DNA of 64,000 nucleotides from Orbaceae bacterium ESL0721 (GCA_029433365.1 JAQTHZ010000001.1:62001-126000), one strand, 5' to 3'; positions 36,974 to 46,572 are shown, counted from the stretch's first letter. Notes: generated by a model from the sequence alone, not told the origin. Numbers and translations: made by a program.

Positions 36974-39613
36974 ATGGCTAATTTTGTTGCAAGAGATGTT
37001 GTTCCACTGCCCAAAGGTGCTGGCAGAATGACAACCTGTTTTGTCAGTATCCCAAATCCACTCCCCTGTGTGGTTATTTTAATTCATGGTGTTAATGATA
37101 TTGGTGAAGCTTTTGAGAATCTTGATAAAGGGATATGTGCAGGGCTTAATCAGCGATTAGGTCGTAATGATTTAAAACCAAATACCTGGAAAATCACAGG
37201 TGATGAGAAGGATGCTGAAATCTTTTCGCCGCAGGTGACAATAGTTGAGGAGGGCTTTTCCCCCGTTATCCCATTTTTTTGGGGATATCGCCCAGTTGAT
37301 AAAGAGGCGTATAAAGCTGACCAAAAAGCCTATTATGAGCGGTTAAAAGAGGGGAAAGAGAAAGACCCAGAGCTCCCCTATGATAGCTACTGGATGGAGC
37401 GTGAGGCTGAAATCCTCAGTAAGGAGATTAAACTCAACAAACTCAACTGTGATAAGTTTGGTAACTGGATAGACCACAAATTCCACCGCAACGGTGGCCC
37501 TTTCGCAAATGCCACCACCTGTATTCCTGATATGTATGGACCAGGGCTAGCAAATCTCACAGCATGGGTAGCAACGATTGGTAGCGATTTAGGCGCAAAA
37601 GCCTACTATAACCCGCACCGCATCTACTTAGCCTATGCGGCGCACCGGTTAGCCTTGCTGATTAAACAGATTAGAAAAGATACCGAGAATGATGATATAC
37701 CAATTAATATTGTAGCGCACAGTCAAGGCACCATTATCACTATGCTTGCTACGCTGATTTTAGATCAAGATGATGTGTTACCCGCTGACTGCACCATTTT
37801 AGCCCACTCCCCCTATGCCATGGAGACAGCTTTTTTTGAAGAGTTATCTAAAGATTTTTCTTTAGGAATACAGACTGATAGTGCCCGTCAGGAGACATTT
37901 ATTAACTTTGTTAAAGCGATGAAAGAGGGGCAAGGTAGAAGAGGTGGAACAAATAGACATCTTGCACCAGATTTTTTAACCGATTACGGGGTAGTGGGTA
38001 TTACCAAGGAAGAGACCCCCTATATTGATGAGAATGGTAACGAACATTTTTACGACAGGCTAGGTGCTGACTATGAGCTCTTCTACCGTAATAACTTTGG
38101 CAAAGTCTATAACTACTTTAGCCCCAATGACCATGTGGTCTCCTTACCTAGCGTGCTGGGAATGGGGTGGCAAGGGATACCAGATGAGATTATAGATAGG
38201 TGTATCTATAATAACCTTAAGCAGCGCATCTTTAGCCACCACTATGTGGTCGGTAATGAGTCACTAAAACCTAAGTATGATATTCCATTAGAGAGCCATA
38301 CCATCTTAGAGCAAGATTACCCAGAGGGGATTAGCCGTCAAGATTATGATGAGCGAGAGCCTATAGGCCCCCACTATGATATTGATATGCAATTTACCTT
38401 GCCATTAACAGAGCAGCAACTTGAGCTATTAACTCAGTTACCCCAATTTAAGGGACGCCAAGGGCGTTTTATCTCGGGTCATTATCAAAAGAGTGGTACG
38501 GCTATCTTGGTGCAGTATCTGCCAAAGTTAGAGGAGTTTCAATCTTATGTTAAAAGAAGTGAGCCGCTGACAAACTATCATAAGGTGACCCGTTCTGAAC
38601 TTGATTATGCCTGTTTACATGGTGAGTATGCGATATCAAAGTTGGATGACAAAATAGAGGAGCAGTGGCGTAAAGCAAATCAACACACAATTTTTAAAAC
38701 CAGCAAGCAAGAATATCTGCAAGAACAAGCAAAGCTAAATTGTAAGGAAGTATCAACAAGTTATCGTGTGACACGAACCGTTACTGGTGAGAGCGTACCT
38801 GAACCTTTTATCTATCAGGTGGATAAGCCGGGTAAAAAGACACCATTAAGCCGTGCTATCCACTATGGCGACCTCTTAACTAAAGGTTATATAGATAAAC
38901 TACAACAGAAGTTTATCAACGTGACCATGACAAAACCAGATTGGTTAGTGGTTGATGAGAAAACCTTAGTGCCGCTACCAAATAGTAATCCAAGGTCTGT
39001 CACACTACCCCCAAGCGTTTATACCATAACTGATAAAGCGCAACTAGAGAGGCTCGCTGCTGAGAATGGGTGGGATAGAGGGGTAAAAGTGGCTACCTAC
39101 TCTATACGCTATATCGGCTTTAGGGCAAAAGAGGAGTTTGTGATTAGCCGCTACCTAACTAAGGCGGAGCTTGAAGCAGAGACCAGCGCGTTAGTTGAGG
39201 AGGTGAAAAATACCAGCAGCCACCATTCGGGGATTACCATGAACTATTCGGCGGCAAAAAATGTGATGGCGTATGATTTAGCGATAGGGCTGGTTGATGG
39301 CATAGAGCCATGTAAGTTACACCAGCTGCGCAGCTGGCGTCACTTTGCCGACTGGCGAAGTGAAGATACGCCAGATAATGATTCATTTATCTATATGAAG
39401 ACAGGGATTTTGCCACCTGATTTAAAACGAGCAATGGGGTACCCTGAAAAACATATGCCAAAAACGGTTAAAAATGAGTATATAACCTATAACTATTTAG
39501 GAACAGGTGCAAAGGCTAAGGATATAGAGTTAGAAAAACCAAAGTACCGACTGCTCACAACCTATCCCAAAGTGCAGTTTATCATGCCTGACCCAGACTT
39601 AAAGACGGAGTAG
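36974..39613 (+). CDS. T6SS lipase-like effector (Tle3-like), copy 1
   Basis: An 879-residue protein encoded directly after vgrG, the usual place for spike-loaded effectors. The N-terminal half is an alpha/beta hydrolase: oxyanion-type segment ILIHGVND (35-42) and nucleophile elbow AHSQG with Ser250 (248-252). The first elbow position is Ala instead of Gly. NDHVVSLP (near 390) is a candidate for later triad residues. The C-terminal half is not recognised with certainty but has the size expected of the DUF3274-type region of Tle3 phospholipases. No signal peptide or membrane segment. A ribosome site (AAGGA) lies 12 bases upstream. The immunity gene follows three bases after the stop. Lipase activity is inferred. 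Confidence 0.78.
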   Translation: MANFVARDVVPLPKGAGRMTTCFVSIPNPLPCVVILIHGVNDIGEAFENLDKGICAGLNQRLGRNDLKPNTWKITGDEKDAEIFSPQVTIVEEGFSPVIPFFWGYRPVDKEAYKADQKAYYERLKEGKEKDPELPYDSYWMEREAEILSKEIKLNKLNCDKFGNWIDHKFHRNGGPFANATTCIPDMYGPGLANLTAWVATIGSDLGAKAYYNPHRIYLAYAAHRLALLIKQIRKDTENDDIPINIVAHSQGTIITMLATLILDQDDVLPADCTILAHSPYAMETAFFEELSKDFSLGIQTDSARQETFINFVKAMKEGQGRRGGTNRHLAPDFLTDYGVVGITKEETPYIDENGNEHFYDRLGADYELFYRNNFGKVYNYFSPNDHVVSLPSVLGMGWQGIPDEIIDRCIYNNLKQRIFSHHYVVGNESLKPKYDIPLESHTILEQDYPEGISRQDYDEREPIGPHYDIDMQFTLPLTEQQLELLTQLPQFKGRQGRFISGHYQKSGTAILVQYLPKLEEFQSYVKRSEPLTNYHKVTRSELDYACLHGEYAISKLDDKIEEQWRKANQHTIFKTSKQEYLQEQAKLNCKEVSTSYRVTRTVTGESVPEPFIYQVDKPGKKTPLSRAIHYGDLLTKGYIDKLQQKFINVTMTKPDWLVVDEKTLVPLPNSNPRSVTLPPSVYTITDKAQLERLAAENGWDRGVKVATYSIRYIGFRAKEEFVISRYLTKAELEAETSALVEEVKNTSSHHSGITMNYSAAKNVMAYDLAIGLVDGIEPCKLHQLRSWRHFADWRSEDTPDNDSFIYMKTGILPPDLKRAMGYPEKHMPKTVKNEYITYNYLGTGAKAKDIELEKPKYRLLTTYPKVQFIMPDPDLKTE

Positions 39614-39616
39614 CTT

Positions 39617-40429
39617 ATGTTAACCATAATTTACGGTTTCATTGTACTTATCTTAATTGCAGTTAGCCTCTATAAAGGGGGGTATCTGCTCTGCACGCTA
39701 AGTTGCCTGCTAACAACCGTCTACCTCTGTGCTATCTTGCCTATCCCGGGGAAAGATAGAAAGGTACGCACCTCCCCAACACAGGTGGTGTTTCGGTTTG
39801 ATGAGTCACGCTATCTACAGTTAACCGGCTCTGGCTGCCGCGGCAAGCTCTATTATATTGATGAAAAAAGTCAGGTCTACAATGAGTTAGCCGTGCATTC
39901 GGCAGAGGTATTAACTGAACCCTTTGCCCATACAGCTGGCGACTATATTTTTGTACCTTATGAAACTTACTCAGGTGTATTATACTCGCAAGATGGTGGG
40001 CGAATATTTAAAACTGTACATACATCACCTGGTCTTTGGAGAGAAAAAGTTAAAGGAACTGTAGTTGTCAATAACCAGCTCTTTACGGAGACGGTAATTG
40101 ACAATAACCCGCACTTTAACCCGCACTTTAAGGACACGGTAGAGGGAATGTACCGCTCCGCCAAACCTTATGGCTCACACATTGCAACTGATATTCTCTC
40201 CTATGAAGAGTTAGATAAACGAATGAAATTTGAACGCTTTGGTGGCAAAAGATGGCAAAGTGATATTACCGAACTGCCACAACTGCCAAGTGACTATAAA
40301 GGTTGGTACAAATGGCAGTGTGACCCAGATAAAGAGCAGTATGCAATTGTCTATAACCGCTTCACCCCACTCATCACCCTACAATCACAGTTGCATCACT
40401 GGTTAAAATTAGATAATGGAGATAAATAA
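39617..40429 (+). CDS. Putative T6SS immunity protein A (Tli-like membrane protein)
   Basis: A 270-residue protein starting three bases after effector copy 1. Two N-terminal hydrophobic segments (about 3-19 and 23-43) anchor a presumably periplasmic domain, the right place to neutralise a lipase delivered to the periplasm. Conserved features shared with the other immunity paralogues are FDESRYLQLTGSGCRGKLYY, YSQDGGR, and DYKGWYKWQCD near the C-terminus; the two Cys may pair. An in-frame 12-base duplication gives NPHFNPHF (codons at 40106-40129). Its stop overlaps the start of the next gene (TAATG). Assignment as immunity protein rests on position and duplication with the effector; it may belong to the Tli3-like group. 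Confidence 0.7.
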   Translation: MLTIIYGFIVLILIAVSLYKGGYLLCTLSCLLTTVYLCAILPIPGKDRKVRTSPTQVVFRFDESRYLQLTGSGCRGKLYYIDEKSQVYNELAVHSAEVLTEPFAHTAGDYIFVPYETYSGVLYSQDGGRIFKTVHTSPGLWREKVKGTVVVNNQLFTETVIDNNPHFNPHFKDTVEGMYRSAKPYGSHIATDILSYEELDKRMKFERFGGKRWQSDITELPQLPSDYKGWYKWQCDPDKEQYAIVYNRFTPLITLQSQLHHWLKLDNGDK

Positions 40430-41298
40430 TGCTTCTTAAAAGACTACTATTCGTATGTGTTATACCCCTTCTTATTTGTGGGGCTATTTTATTGATTGGC
40501 TCAGACTTACCTGAAAAGGAAGAGACTATTGGGTTAACTATCCCTAAACCGTTACCACGTGAAGGATATGACATTATCTTCCCTGATCGTGATTGGTACG
40601 GTGGTATTTGGAATAGAGGTGCCTTTTATTATGTTAACCAAAAACGTCAAGTGGTGTATCGCTATGATGCCGATCGCTACTTAGAGCTACAGGGTGAGAA
40701 CTGCGAAGGGTTAATCTGGTATCACGATGATGCCAATAATATTCATACCCGAATTGAGGGTGCCTTTTTTACCGCCTATAAGTTCCCGAAATTTAAGTAC
40801 TATAACCCTGGTCGAAATTATATCGCTATTCCAACGCAAGATTTAACTTCAATTATGTTCTCTGTTGATGGTGGCAAGAGCTTTATCAAAGGGACAGTAC
40901 CTAGTTATTCAGCTGTATCTGGTGATGAGATTGACCGCTTTATTGGGGTAGATGATGAGCCAATTCAGGTCGATGCTAAAGATTGGGTACGCCAAAGAAA
41001 AGTAACCACTGTCCCTGGTAATACTGGTTACTTTATTTTAAATAATGGTGATGTAATATTTGGGGAAACCGCACATATATATAATGAAGATTATCATTCT
41101 CAAAAACAAGAGTTTAGGATTTACTCTGTCAGTGATGAGTATATTATATTCGGGGGGGGGGTTTCAGGATTGTATGATAAAAATCCAGCTTTTATTGAAC
41201 GTGTAGAGAAAGCAAAAACCATTCAAATTGAGCCATATCAAGGGTGGGATAGGCTTCGCTGTGTAGTGGGTGCTGAAAAGGTAAAAGATGAGAAGTAA
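40429..41298 (+). CDS. Divergent immunity paralogue D with a ten-G tract
   Basis: A 289-residue protein overlapping gene A by one base. A single N-terminal hydrophobic segment (about 5-24, LLFVCVIPLLICGAILLIG) is a signal anchor or signal peptide. Weak but ordered similarity to A-C: YDADRYLELQGENCEGLIWYHDD, IMFSVDGGKSF and PYQGWDRLRC. It is therefore read as a diverged immunity paralogue, with unknown cognate effector. A homopolymer of ten G (41152-41161) encodes GGG plus the first base of Val; losing or gaining one base would end the protein early and remove the C-terminal Trp/Cys motif. Confidence 0.6.
   Translation: MLLKRLLFVCVIPLLICGAILLIGSDLPEKEETIGLTIPKPLPREGYDIIFPDRDWYGGIWNRGAFYYVNQKRQVVYRYDADRYLELQGENCEGLIWYHDDANNIHTRIEGAFFTAYKFPKFKYYNPGRNYIAIPTQDLTSIMFSVDGGKSFIKGTVPSYSAVSGDEIDRFIGVDDEPIQVDAKDWVRQRKVTTVPGNTGYFILNNGDVIFGETAHIYNEDYHSQKQEFRIYSVSDEYIIFGGGVSGLYDKNPAFIERVEKAKTIQIEPYQGWDRLRCVVGAEKVKDEK
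41152..41161 (+). repeat. Homopolymeric tract of ten G inside immunity gene D
   Basis: Ten consecutive G in an AT-rich gene. Loss of one base leads to a stop about 18 codons later; gain of one leads to a stop within about ten codons. Such tracts are known slippage sites in contingency genes. Confidence 0.95.
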
Positions 41299-41566
41299 AT
41301 AGTAGTTTATGATCTATTGCACTTAATTTATTGGCGCTATGGCTAAAAAATTATTATTAGTCTGCGCTATCTATTTAATTTTATACTGAAGATTTCGTCT
41401 TTACACTTTTTTTGTTATTAAAAAAGTACAAGCAAACAATATTTGAATTATTAAATAAATTTTATCTATAGTTAATGATGCTACTGATGCAAGCTAAATA
41501 GTGGTTAATATCACTTAGTGTTGTATCGCATTCTACTTAAAAAATGAAAATAAAAAGGAACTGTTT

Positions 41567-41830
41567 ATGAAAGGGGTTATACGGTTAGGAGATCCGCATA
41601 GTCATGGAGATAATGTCATTAGTGCTTCTGGTGCTATCTTTGCTGGTAAACCAGTTGCATTAGTTGGTGACAAGGTATCCTGTCCTAAAAAAGGGCATGG
41701 TGTTAATACAATTGTTGAAGGTAATCCTACATTGTTAATGTTTAATAGAGCCGCTGCGGTTGATGGTTGTAAATGTACATGTGGTTGTACATTGATTTCT
41801 ACTTTACCTAATGTAGGGAGCGATAAATAA
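41567..41830 (+). CDS. PAAR-domain spike tip protein
   Basis: An 87-residue protein that sharpens the VgrG spike. It has the PAAR pattern (GVIRLGDPHSHG, VISASGAIFAGKPVALVGDKVSCPKKGHG, TIVEGNPTLLMFNRAAAVDGCKCTCGCTL) with the Cys/His residues that bind metal at the tip. There is no C-terminal toxin extension, so it is a stand-alone PAAR. A strong AAAAGGA site precedes the ATG. Its stop overlaps the start of the next gene by one base (TAATG). Confidence 0.93.
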   Translation: MKGVIRLGDPHSHGDNVISASGAIFAGKPVALVGDKVSCPKKGHGVNTIVEGNPTLLMFNRAAAVDGCKCTCGCTLISTLPNVGSDK

Positions 41831-43212
41831 TGTTGTGGCATCAACCAGTTATGGAAGAGGGTAGCAAGCCTATTAAATTTTCATTGTGGATTTATGCATC
41901 TATTTCTATATTAAGTTTTTTCTTATATTTTTGGGTAATGTTTTTTTTACATTATGATGAGAATTTTAGTTCATTATTAATAACTTTTTTAAACTTAATA
42001 TTAGCTCCCGTAATTATGGCAATCTCATGTTCACTATTTGCTTATAATTATTATTTATCACAAATAATTAATTACCAATATCGTATTGAATTTATTAAAT
42101 CTAAAAAACAGTTATGGCGGAATTGGGCACAACAGTCTCTGACCGTTATTGGTTATTCTTATGTATCTCCAAAGGAAAATAATGCACTAAAAATTGTTGG
42201 ATTAGATGGCAACGCTGAATCAAATGCAGGTCAGAACTTAAAAATTGACCGTTTTGATAATCAAAAAATTTCAAAACTTAATTTTATTTTAGATGAGTTG
42301 CTTAATCCATTGATTAAAGAGTTACAGAAAAATAGTAATAAAATTCAATTTGATATTTATGCACCTCATTTGGAATTAAAATTAGGTAATGCATTAGCAA
42401 TATTTAATCAAAAAAATAATATAACTATATTAGGTAATCAAATTAATTTTTTAACTTCCGAGCCCAATCTAGATAGTTTTGATGAGTGGATATCTGATGA
42501 ACAAAAATTGCATGTACTTATCTTAATATCAGTTGATTTAGAACCAAAAAATAGTGAATTTGCTGTTGCTTTAATTTTTAGAAGTAGTGACATGCTTGAA
42601 TCGAAAATTGGTACAAAAATATATCGACCATTAAAAACAGATGAACAAAAACTTAATAATGATTTTGCGCTTTTAGTCAGCTCTAATCAGATAAAAAAAG
42701 AGAATATAAGTCATATGTGGGCGGTAAATATGTCACAGCTTTTTCTCGATAATATTAAATCTAATTTTGATGAAAATAAATTTAATAATATTAATAGATT
42801 AGAATTATTTGAAGGAAATATTGATAAAACTCATTTATGGCTTGCGATAGCTTATGCTTGCCAAGTAGTTGCTCATGGACAAAAAGGGCAGTTAGTTTCT
42901 CTCCATAATGATGGTGAAATTGGTCTATTACAGATAGAAAAAACAGAGCGAAAAAAAGAAGTTAAAGAGAATAAAAAGATAAATGATTTCCCTTTAACTT
43001 ATCTTATTAGCATTATTCTAATGTTTATCTCAATTAGTTTTTTACCTCATGATTTTTATGAAAAAAAATTAATTTTATTTACTATTCTCTGCGGGAGTTT
43101 CTTCTTTGCTTTACTTTTGTGTATATCTTTACCATTTAAAAAAAATCTATTAAATAAAAAAATGGAGAATGAATGGAATCTTTTAGGAAAAGAAAATAAT
43201 GAGCAACTTTAA
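41830..43212 (+). CDS. T6SS-linked membrane protein of unknown function
   Basis: A 460-residue protein I do not recognise. It has two N-terminal hydrophobic segments (about 20-45 and 50-75) and two near the C-terminus (about 385-402 and 413-433), with a soluble, Asn/Lys/Ile-rich middle that faces the cytoplasm if topology is N-in. It is embedded between PAAR and tssM with overlaps on both sides (1 and 14 bases), so it is surely cotranscribed with the T6SS. The similar position of membrane proteins beside tssM in some enterobacterial clusters suggests an accessory role in membrane-complex assembly, but this is inference. Confidence 0.55.
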   Translation: MLWHQPVMEEGSKPIKFSLWIYASISILSFFLYFWVMFFLHYDENFSSLLITFLNLILAPVIMAISCSLFAYNYYLSQIINYQYRIEFIKSKKQLWRNWAQQSLTVIGYSYVSPKENNALKIVGLDGNAESNAGQNLKIDRFDNQKISKLNFILDELLNPLIKELQKNSNKIQFDIYAPHLELKLGNALAIFNQKNNITILGNQINFLTSEPNLDSFDEWISDEQKLHVLILISVDLEPKNSEFAVALIFRSSDMLESKIGTKIYRPLKTDEQKLNNDFALLVSSNQIKKENISHMWAVNMSQLFLDNIKSNFDENKFNNINRLELFEGNIDKTHLWLAIAYACQVVAHGQKGQLVSLHNDGEIGLLQIEKTERKKEVKENKKINDFPLTYLISIILMFISISFLPHDFYEKKLILFTILCGSFFFALLLCISLPFKKNLLNKKMENEWNLLGKENNEQL

Positions 43213-46200
43213 ATATAATAAACCTATTGTTATAGTTCTGTTTTTTTTAGCAATATTATCAATATTTAGTATATGGTATTTTGAGGGATTATTTGAGTTT
43301 TTTTCTTCAAAAACAAGTAAATGGATTTCGACTATTGTTATCCTCTTTCTATATTTTACTTTTGTGTTTTATAGCGAACATTTCGAATATTGGTTTAATT
43401 TAAACAAGCAAAAAACAAAAAAAAATATTTATCAAGAAGATCTATTTAATGCTATAAAAAATAGACTCTTTACACTTAAGGGACTCTTCTGGCGTTATAA
43501 AGTTCGTCGTTGTTTAGTTTTCGGTAAACAGTCTGAAATTGCTAAGCTATTCCCCAATTTAGAGAGTGATAAATGGCAGTATCATGATAATACAGTAATA
43601 GTATATGGTGGTGATCTACAAAATGAGTTAAATAGTGCTTGGCTACTTGCACTAAAAAAAACATTTTCACGCTGCATTCCTTTTTTCCATAAACCGATTG
43701 ATGGATTAATCTGGATCCTACCCGATAGCTATCTTGCGGAAAGTCGACAACAGCAGCTTTTCAATCAAAAAGGGCTGCAATATCTCCAAACATGCAATAA
43801 ATTATTAAATTGGTCAGCACCACTCTATTTGGTTGCAAGTCAAACAAGTAGCTGGAATCAGAATAATCGGGTTGATCAAACAGTAGGTGTGCTATTTTCT
43901 CAGTTAAATAAAGAGGAGATGGAGCCCGTTGTATTATCACTCAATAATTTAGCTGCTGAGTGTAGTAAACGCGGTGTAGAGCAGATTAAGGGTAATTTAT
44001 ATCACGATTTCTTACTTAGATTAAGTCATAATCTGGTTAAACATGATATTGCAGCAATAAAACATTTTTTAACATCAATTATCTCATCTCCTTGTCCTCC
44101 GTCTATTCGAGGGCTATTTTTTGTGCCCACCCCTTTTTCTGAAACTGACTCCTCTTCTAATGAGAATTCTGCTACCAAGGATAACGCACTTCCTAAAAAG
44201 AGCGAGTTACTTTTTTTAAAAAATGATCTTATCTTAACTCCTACATGGCAATCTATTAGCGATGATGCAAATAACCAAATTGGTAATAGAGTAGGGAAGC
44301 CGTGGGGAGTAGTGCTATGTTATCTATCAATTTTTATAACTATGCTACTTGGTATCGGTCTATTTACCTCTTATTATCGTAACCAATCACTAATTAATAA
44401 TAGTATTAAGTTAGTAAAACAGGCAGATGACTCCATAAATCAAGACTATTCAACGCGACTTCTAATGCAAGAGAAGTTACAGCAGCAGATTGAGCAGCTA
44501 ATATACCGAAAGCAACATGGAATACCTTTATCATATCGATTTGGTCTTAACCATAATGAGATCTTATTAAATAAACTATTATCAAATTACCGCGCCATAA
44601 ATTCGCGGAATATTGCGACACCATTTTATACCATGTTGGTAAATAATTTATCTCAACTACTTGAGATGTTACCTGATGATCCACGTCGTGCAAAAGAACT
44701 TGAATCTACATATGATTTTTTAAAAGCTTACTTAATGATAAGTCGTCCTGATAAAAGTGATGGTGGTTATTTAAGTCAATTTGCCAGTAAAAAATGGCAA
44801 ACACCAAAAGGGGTAAATGATGGTGAGTGGCAAACACGAATGCCTAATTTAGTCCGTTTTTGGGGTGAAATGATTCATCACCATCCAAAGTGGGCAATTA
44901 ATGGCAATACAAATTTAGTGAATGATATTAGGCAGTTATTGATTGGACAAATTGGTGTACAAAATGCTGTCAACACTCTATACCAAGAGATGATTCAGCG
45001 TGCAAGCCAGCACTATGCAAATCAGACTCTAACGCATCTACTCGAAGGGCTTGATAGCCGTATGTTATTCTCGAATGATGAAGTTGAAGTGCCAGGCGTC
45101 TTTACCCGTAAAGCTTATGAAGAGACAATAAAAGATGCCATAGATTCAACAGCTAAATCACGTAAAGAGCAGATAGACTGGGTATTAAGCGATGGGCAAA
45201 ATAGGTTAACCTCATCGACCTCTCCTGAAATATTAAAACAGCAGTTAACTGAGCTCTATTTTAGTGACTATAGTGTTGCATGGTTAAAATTTTTAAATAC
45301 GATTAAATGGCATCAGGTAAATAATGTTTCTGATGTAATTCAACAGCTTACCTTAATTACCGACACGCGGCAGTCACCACTAATTGCATTGATGAATGTG
45401 GTGAAATATGAGTCAGAAGTCGCCTATAAAGGTGATGGGATTTCGGATAATATCATCCGTTCTGCACAAGAGTTGATTAAGAAAAAATCGCCTCTCGGAT
45501 TACCTAAAAATAATGAACCTTCAGGTCCATTAACCTACACATTTTCGCCAGTTACTCATCTACTTAAGAATGACAATACCAACGGCCTTACACTACAGAA
45601 TTATCTTTTAAAACTGACACAAGTTAGGCTTAAATTACAAAATATTGTTAACAGCCCTGATCCAAAAGCGATGATGCAGATGTTAGCGAAGAGTGTTTTT
45701 AAAGGCACCTCTCTCGATTTAACTGAAACACGCGAATATGGGAATTTGATAGCGGCAAATCTAGGAGAAGAGTGGTCTGGTTTTGGTTATAGCTTATTTA
45801 AACAGCCATTAGAGCAAGCATGGCATGTGGTATTACAACCTGCATCAATGAGCTTTAATGATACATGGCAAAATAATATCGCAAGTCAGTGGGAGAGATC
45901 ATTTGCCGGTCGTTACCCATTTAAAAATAGTGATAACGATGCCTCTTTGGCTGAACTTGCCCGCTTTATTCGTGCCGATACCGGAATTATTGATCGCTTT
46001 ATTACCACTGAATTAAATGGGGTGCTTGAAAAATCAGGTGGTATCTGGGTGGTGAATAAGGCTAATACAGAAGGGCTAAATTTTTCGCCAAAATTTCTTG
46101 ATGCATTAAAACTATTTACTGAACTCTCAAGTGAACTACTCCCTTCCGGTGATTTTTCGGTCTCATTCGATCTGATGCCAAGAAGTGGTAATAAAATTTC

Positions 46201-46549
46201 GCGTACTGAACTGGTAATTGATAAACAGAAATTGGTCTATTTCAATCAAGAACCAATGTGGCAGCGCTTCAATTGGCCGGGCGAAGGGTATTCGGCTTAT
46301 TCGCAATTAAGTTGGAGTGGTGATAATACCGGTCTAAGACTCTATAGCTATTATAGTGGCGACTGGGCGTGGCTCCGTCTGCTTGAGTCTGCATCTGTTA
46401 AACGGCTTGATTCAAGTCGTTATGAGCTAGTCTGGAGTGCACCGGATAAGCGTAAACTCCGCTATGTTTTACGTACACAGTTAGGTGGCGGCCCTTTAAC
46501 ACTATTAAAATTACGAAATTTTACCCTGCCGAAAAAAGTTTTCGAGTAG
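43199..46549 (+). CDS. tssM: T6SS membrane complex protein TssM (IcmF)
   Basis: Large inner-membrane protein spanning to the periplasm, where it binds TssJ. The 1116 residues have membrane segments at about 9-28, 41-60 and 370-393 (VVLCYLSIFITMLLGIGLFTSYY). The cytoplasmic loop between the second and third should hold the IcmF NTPase-like domain, but no Walker A motif is present: the position reads CLVFGKQSEIAKL instead of GxxGxGKT. The periplasmic part carries IcmF-related segments and the C-terminal WPGEGYSAYSQLSWSGDNTGLRLYSYYSGDWAWLRLL block typical of TssM. Overlaps the preceding gene by 14 bases. Confidence 0.92.
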   Translation: MSNFKYNKPIVIVLFFLAILSIFSIWYFEGLFEFFSSKTSKWISTIVILFLYFTFVFYSEHFEYWFNLNKQKTKKNIYQEDLFNAIKNRLFTLKGLFWRYKVRRCLVFGKQSEIAKLFPNLESDKWQYHDNTVIVYGGDLQNELNSAWLLALKKTFSRCIPFFHKPIDGLIWILPDSYLAESRQQQLFNQKGLQYLQTCNKLLNWSAPLYLVASQTSSWNQNNRVDQTVGVLFSQLNKEEMEPVVLSLNNLAAECSKRGVEQIKGNLYHDFLLRLSHNLVKHDIAAIKHFLTSIISSPCPPSIRGLFFVPTPFSETDSSSNENSATKDNALPKKSELLFLKNDLILTPTWQSISDDANNQIGNRVGKPWGVVLCYLSIFITMLLGIGLFTSYYRNQSLINNSIKLVKQADDSINQDYSTRLLMQEKLQQQIEQLIYRKQHGIPLSYRFGLNHNEILLNKLLSNYRAINSRNIATPFYTMLVNNLSQLLEMLPDDPRRAKELESTYDFLKAYLMISRPDKSDGGYLSQFASKKWQTPKGVNDGEWQTRMPNLVRFWGEMIHHHPKWAINGNTNLVNDIRQLLIGQIGVQNAVNTLYQEMIQRASQHYANQTLTHLLEGLDSRMLFSNDEVEVPGVFTRKAYEETIKDAIDSTAKSRKEQIDWVLSDGQNRLTSSTSPEILKQQLTELYFSDYSVAWLKFLNTIKWHQVNNVSDVIQQLTLITDTRQSPLIALMNVVKYESEVAYKGDGISDNIIRSAQELIKKKSPLGLPKNNEPSGPLTYTFSPVTHLLKNDNTNGLTLQNYLLKLTQVRLKLQNIVNSPDPKAMMQMLAKSVFKGTSLDLTETREYGNLIAANLGEEWSGFGYSLFKQPLEQAWHVVLQPASMSFNDTWQNNIASQWERSFAGRYPFKNSDNDASLAELARFIRADTGIIDRFITTELNGVLEKSGGIWVVNKANTEGLNFSPKFLDALKLFTELSSELLPSGDFSVSFDLMPRSGNKISRTELVIDKQKLVYFNQEPMWQRFNWPGEGYSAYSQLSWSGDNTGLRLYSYYSGDWAWLRLLESASVKRLDSSRYELVWSAPDKRKLRYVLRTQLGGGPLTLLKLRNFTLPKKVFE

Positions 46550-46572
46550 GGATTAAATAATGGATGATTTAA

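Noticed and set aside
41339-41389. A 16-codon open frame (MAKKLLLVCAIYLILY) after immunity gene D resembling the start of a membrane protein
   Set aside because: Too short, no ribosome site, and its similarity to the immunity N-terminus is only general hydrophobicity. It may be a decayed gene start but cannot be supported.
46560-46572. ATGGATGATTTAA just before tssA, identical to the first bases of tssF
   Set aside because: The frame ends after six codons and the match is only 13 AT-rich bases, so it is probably chance.
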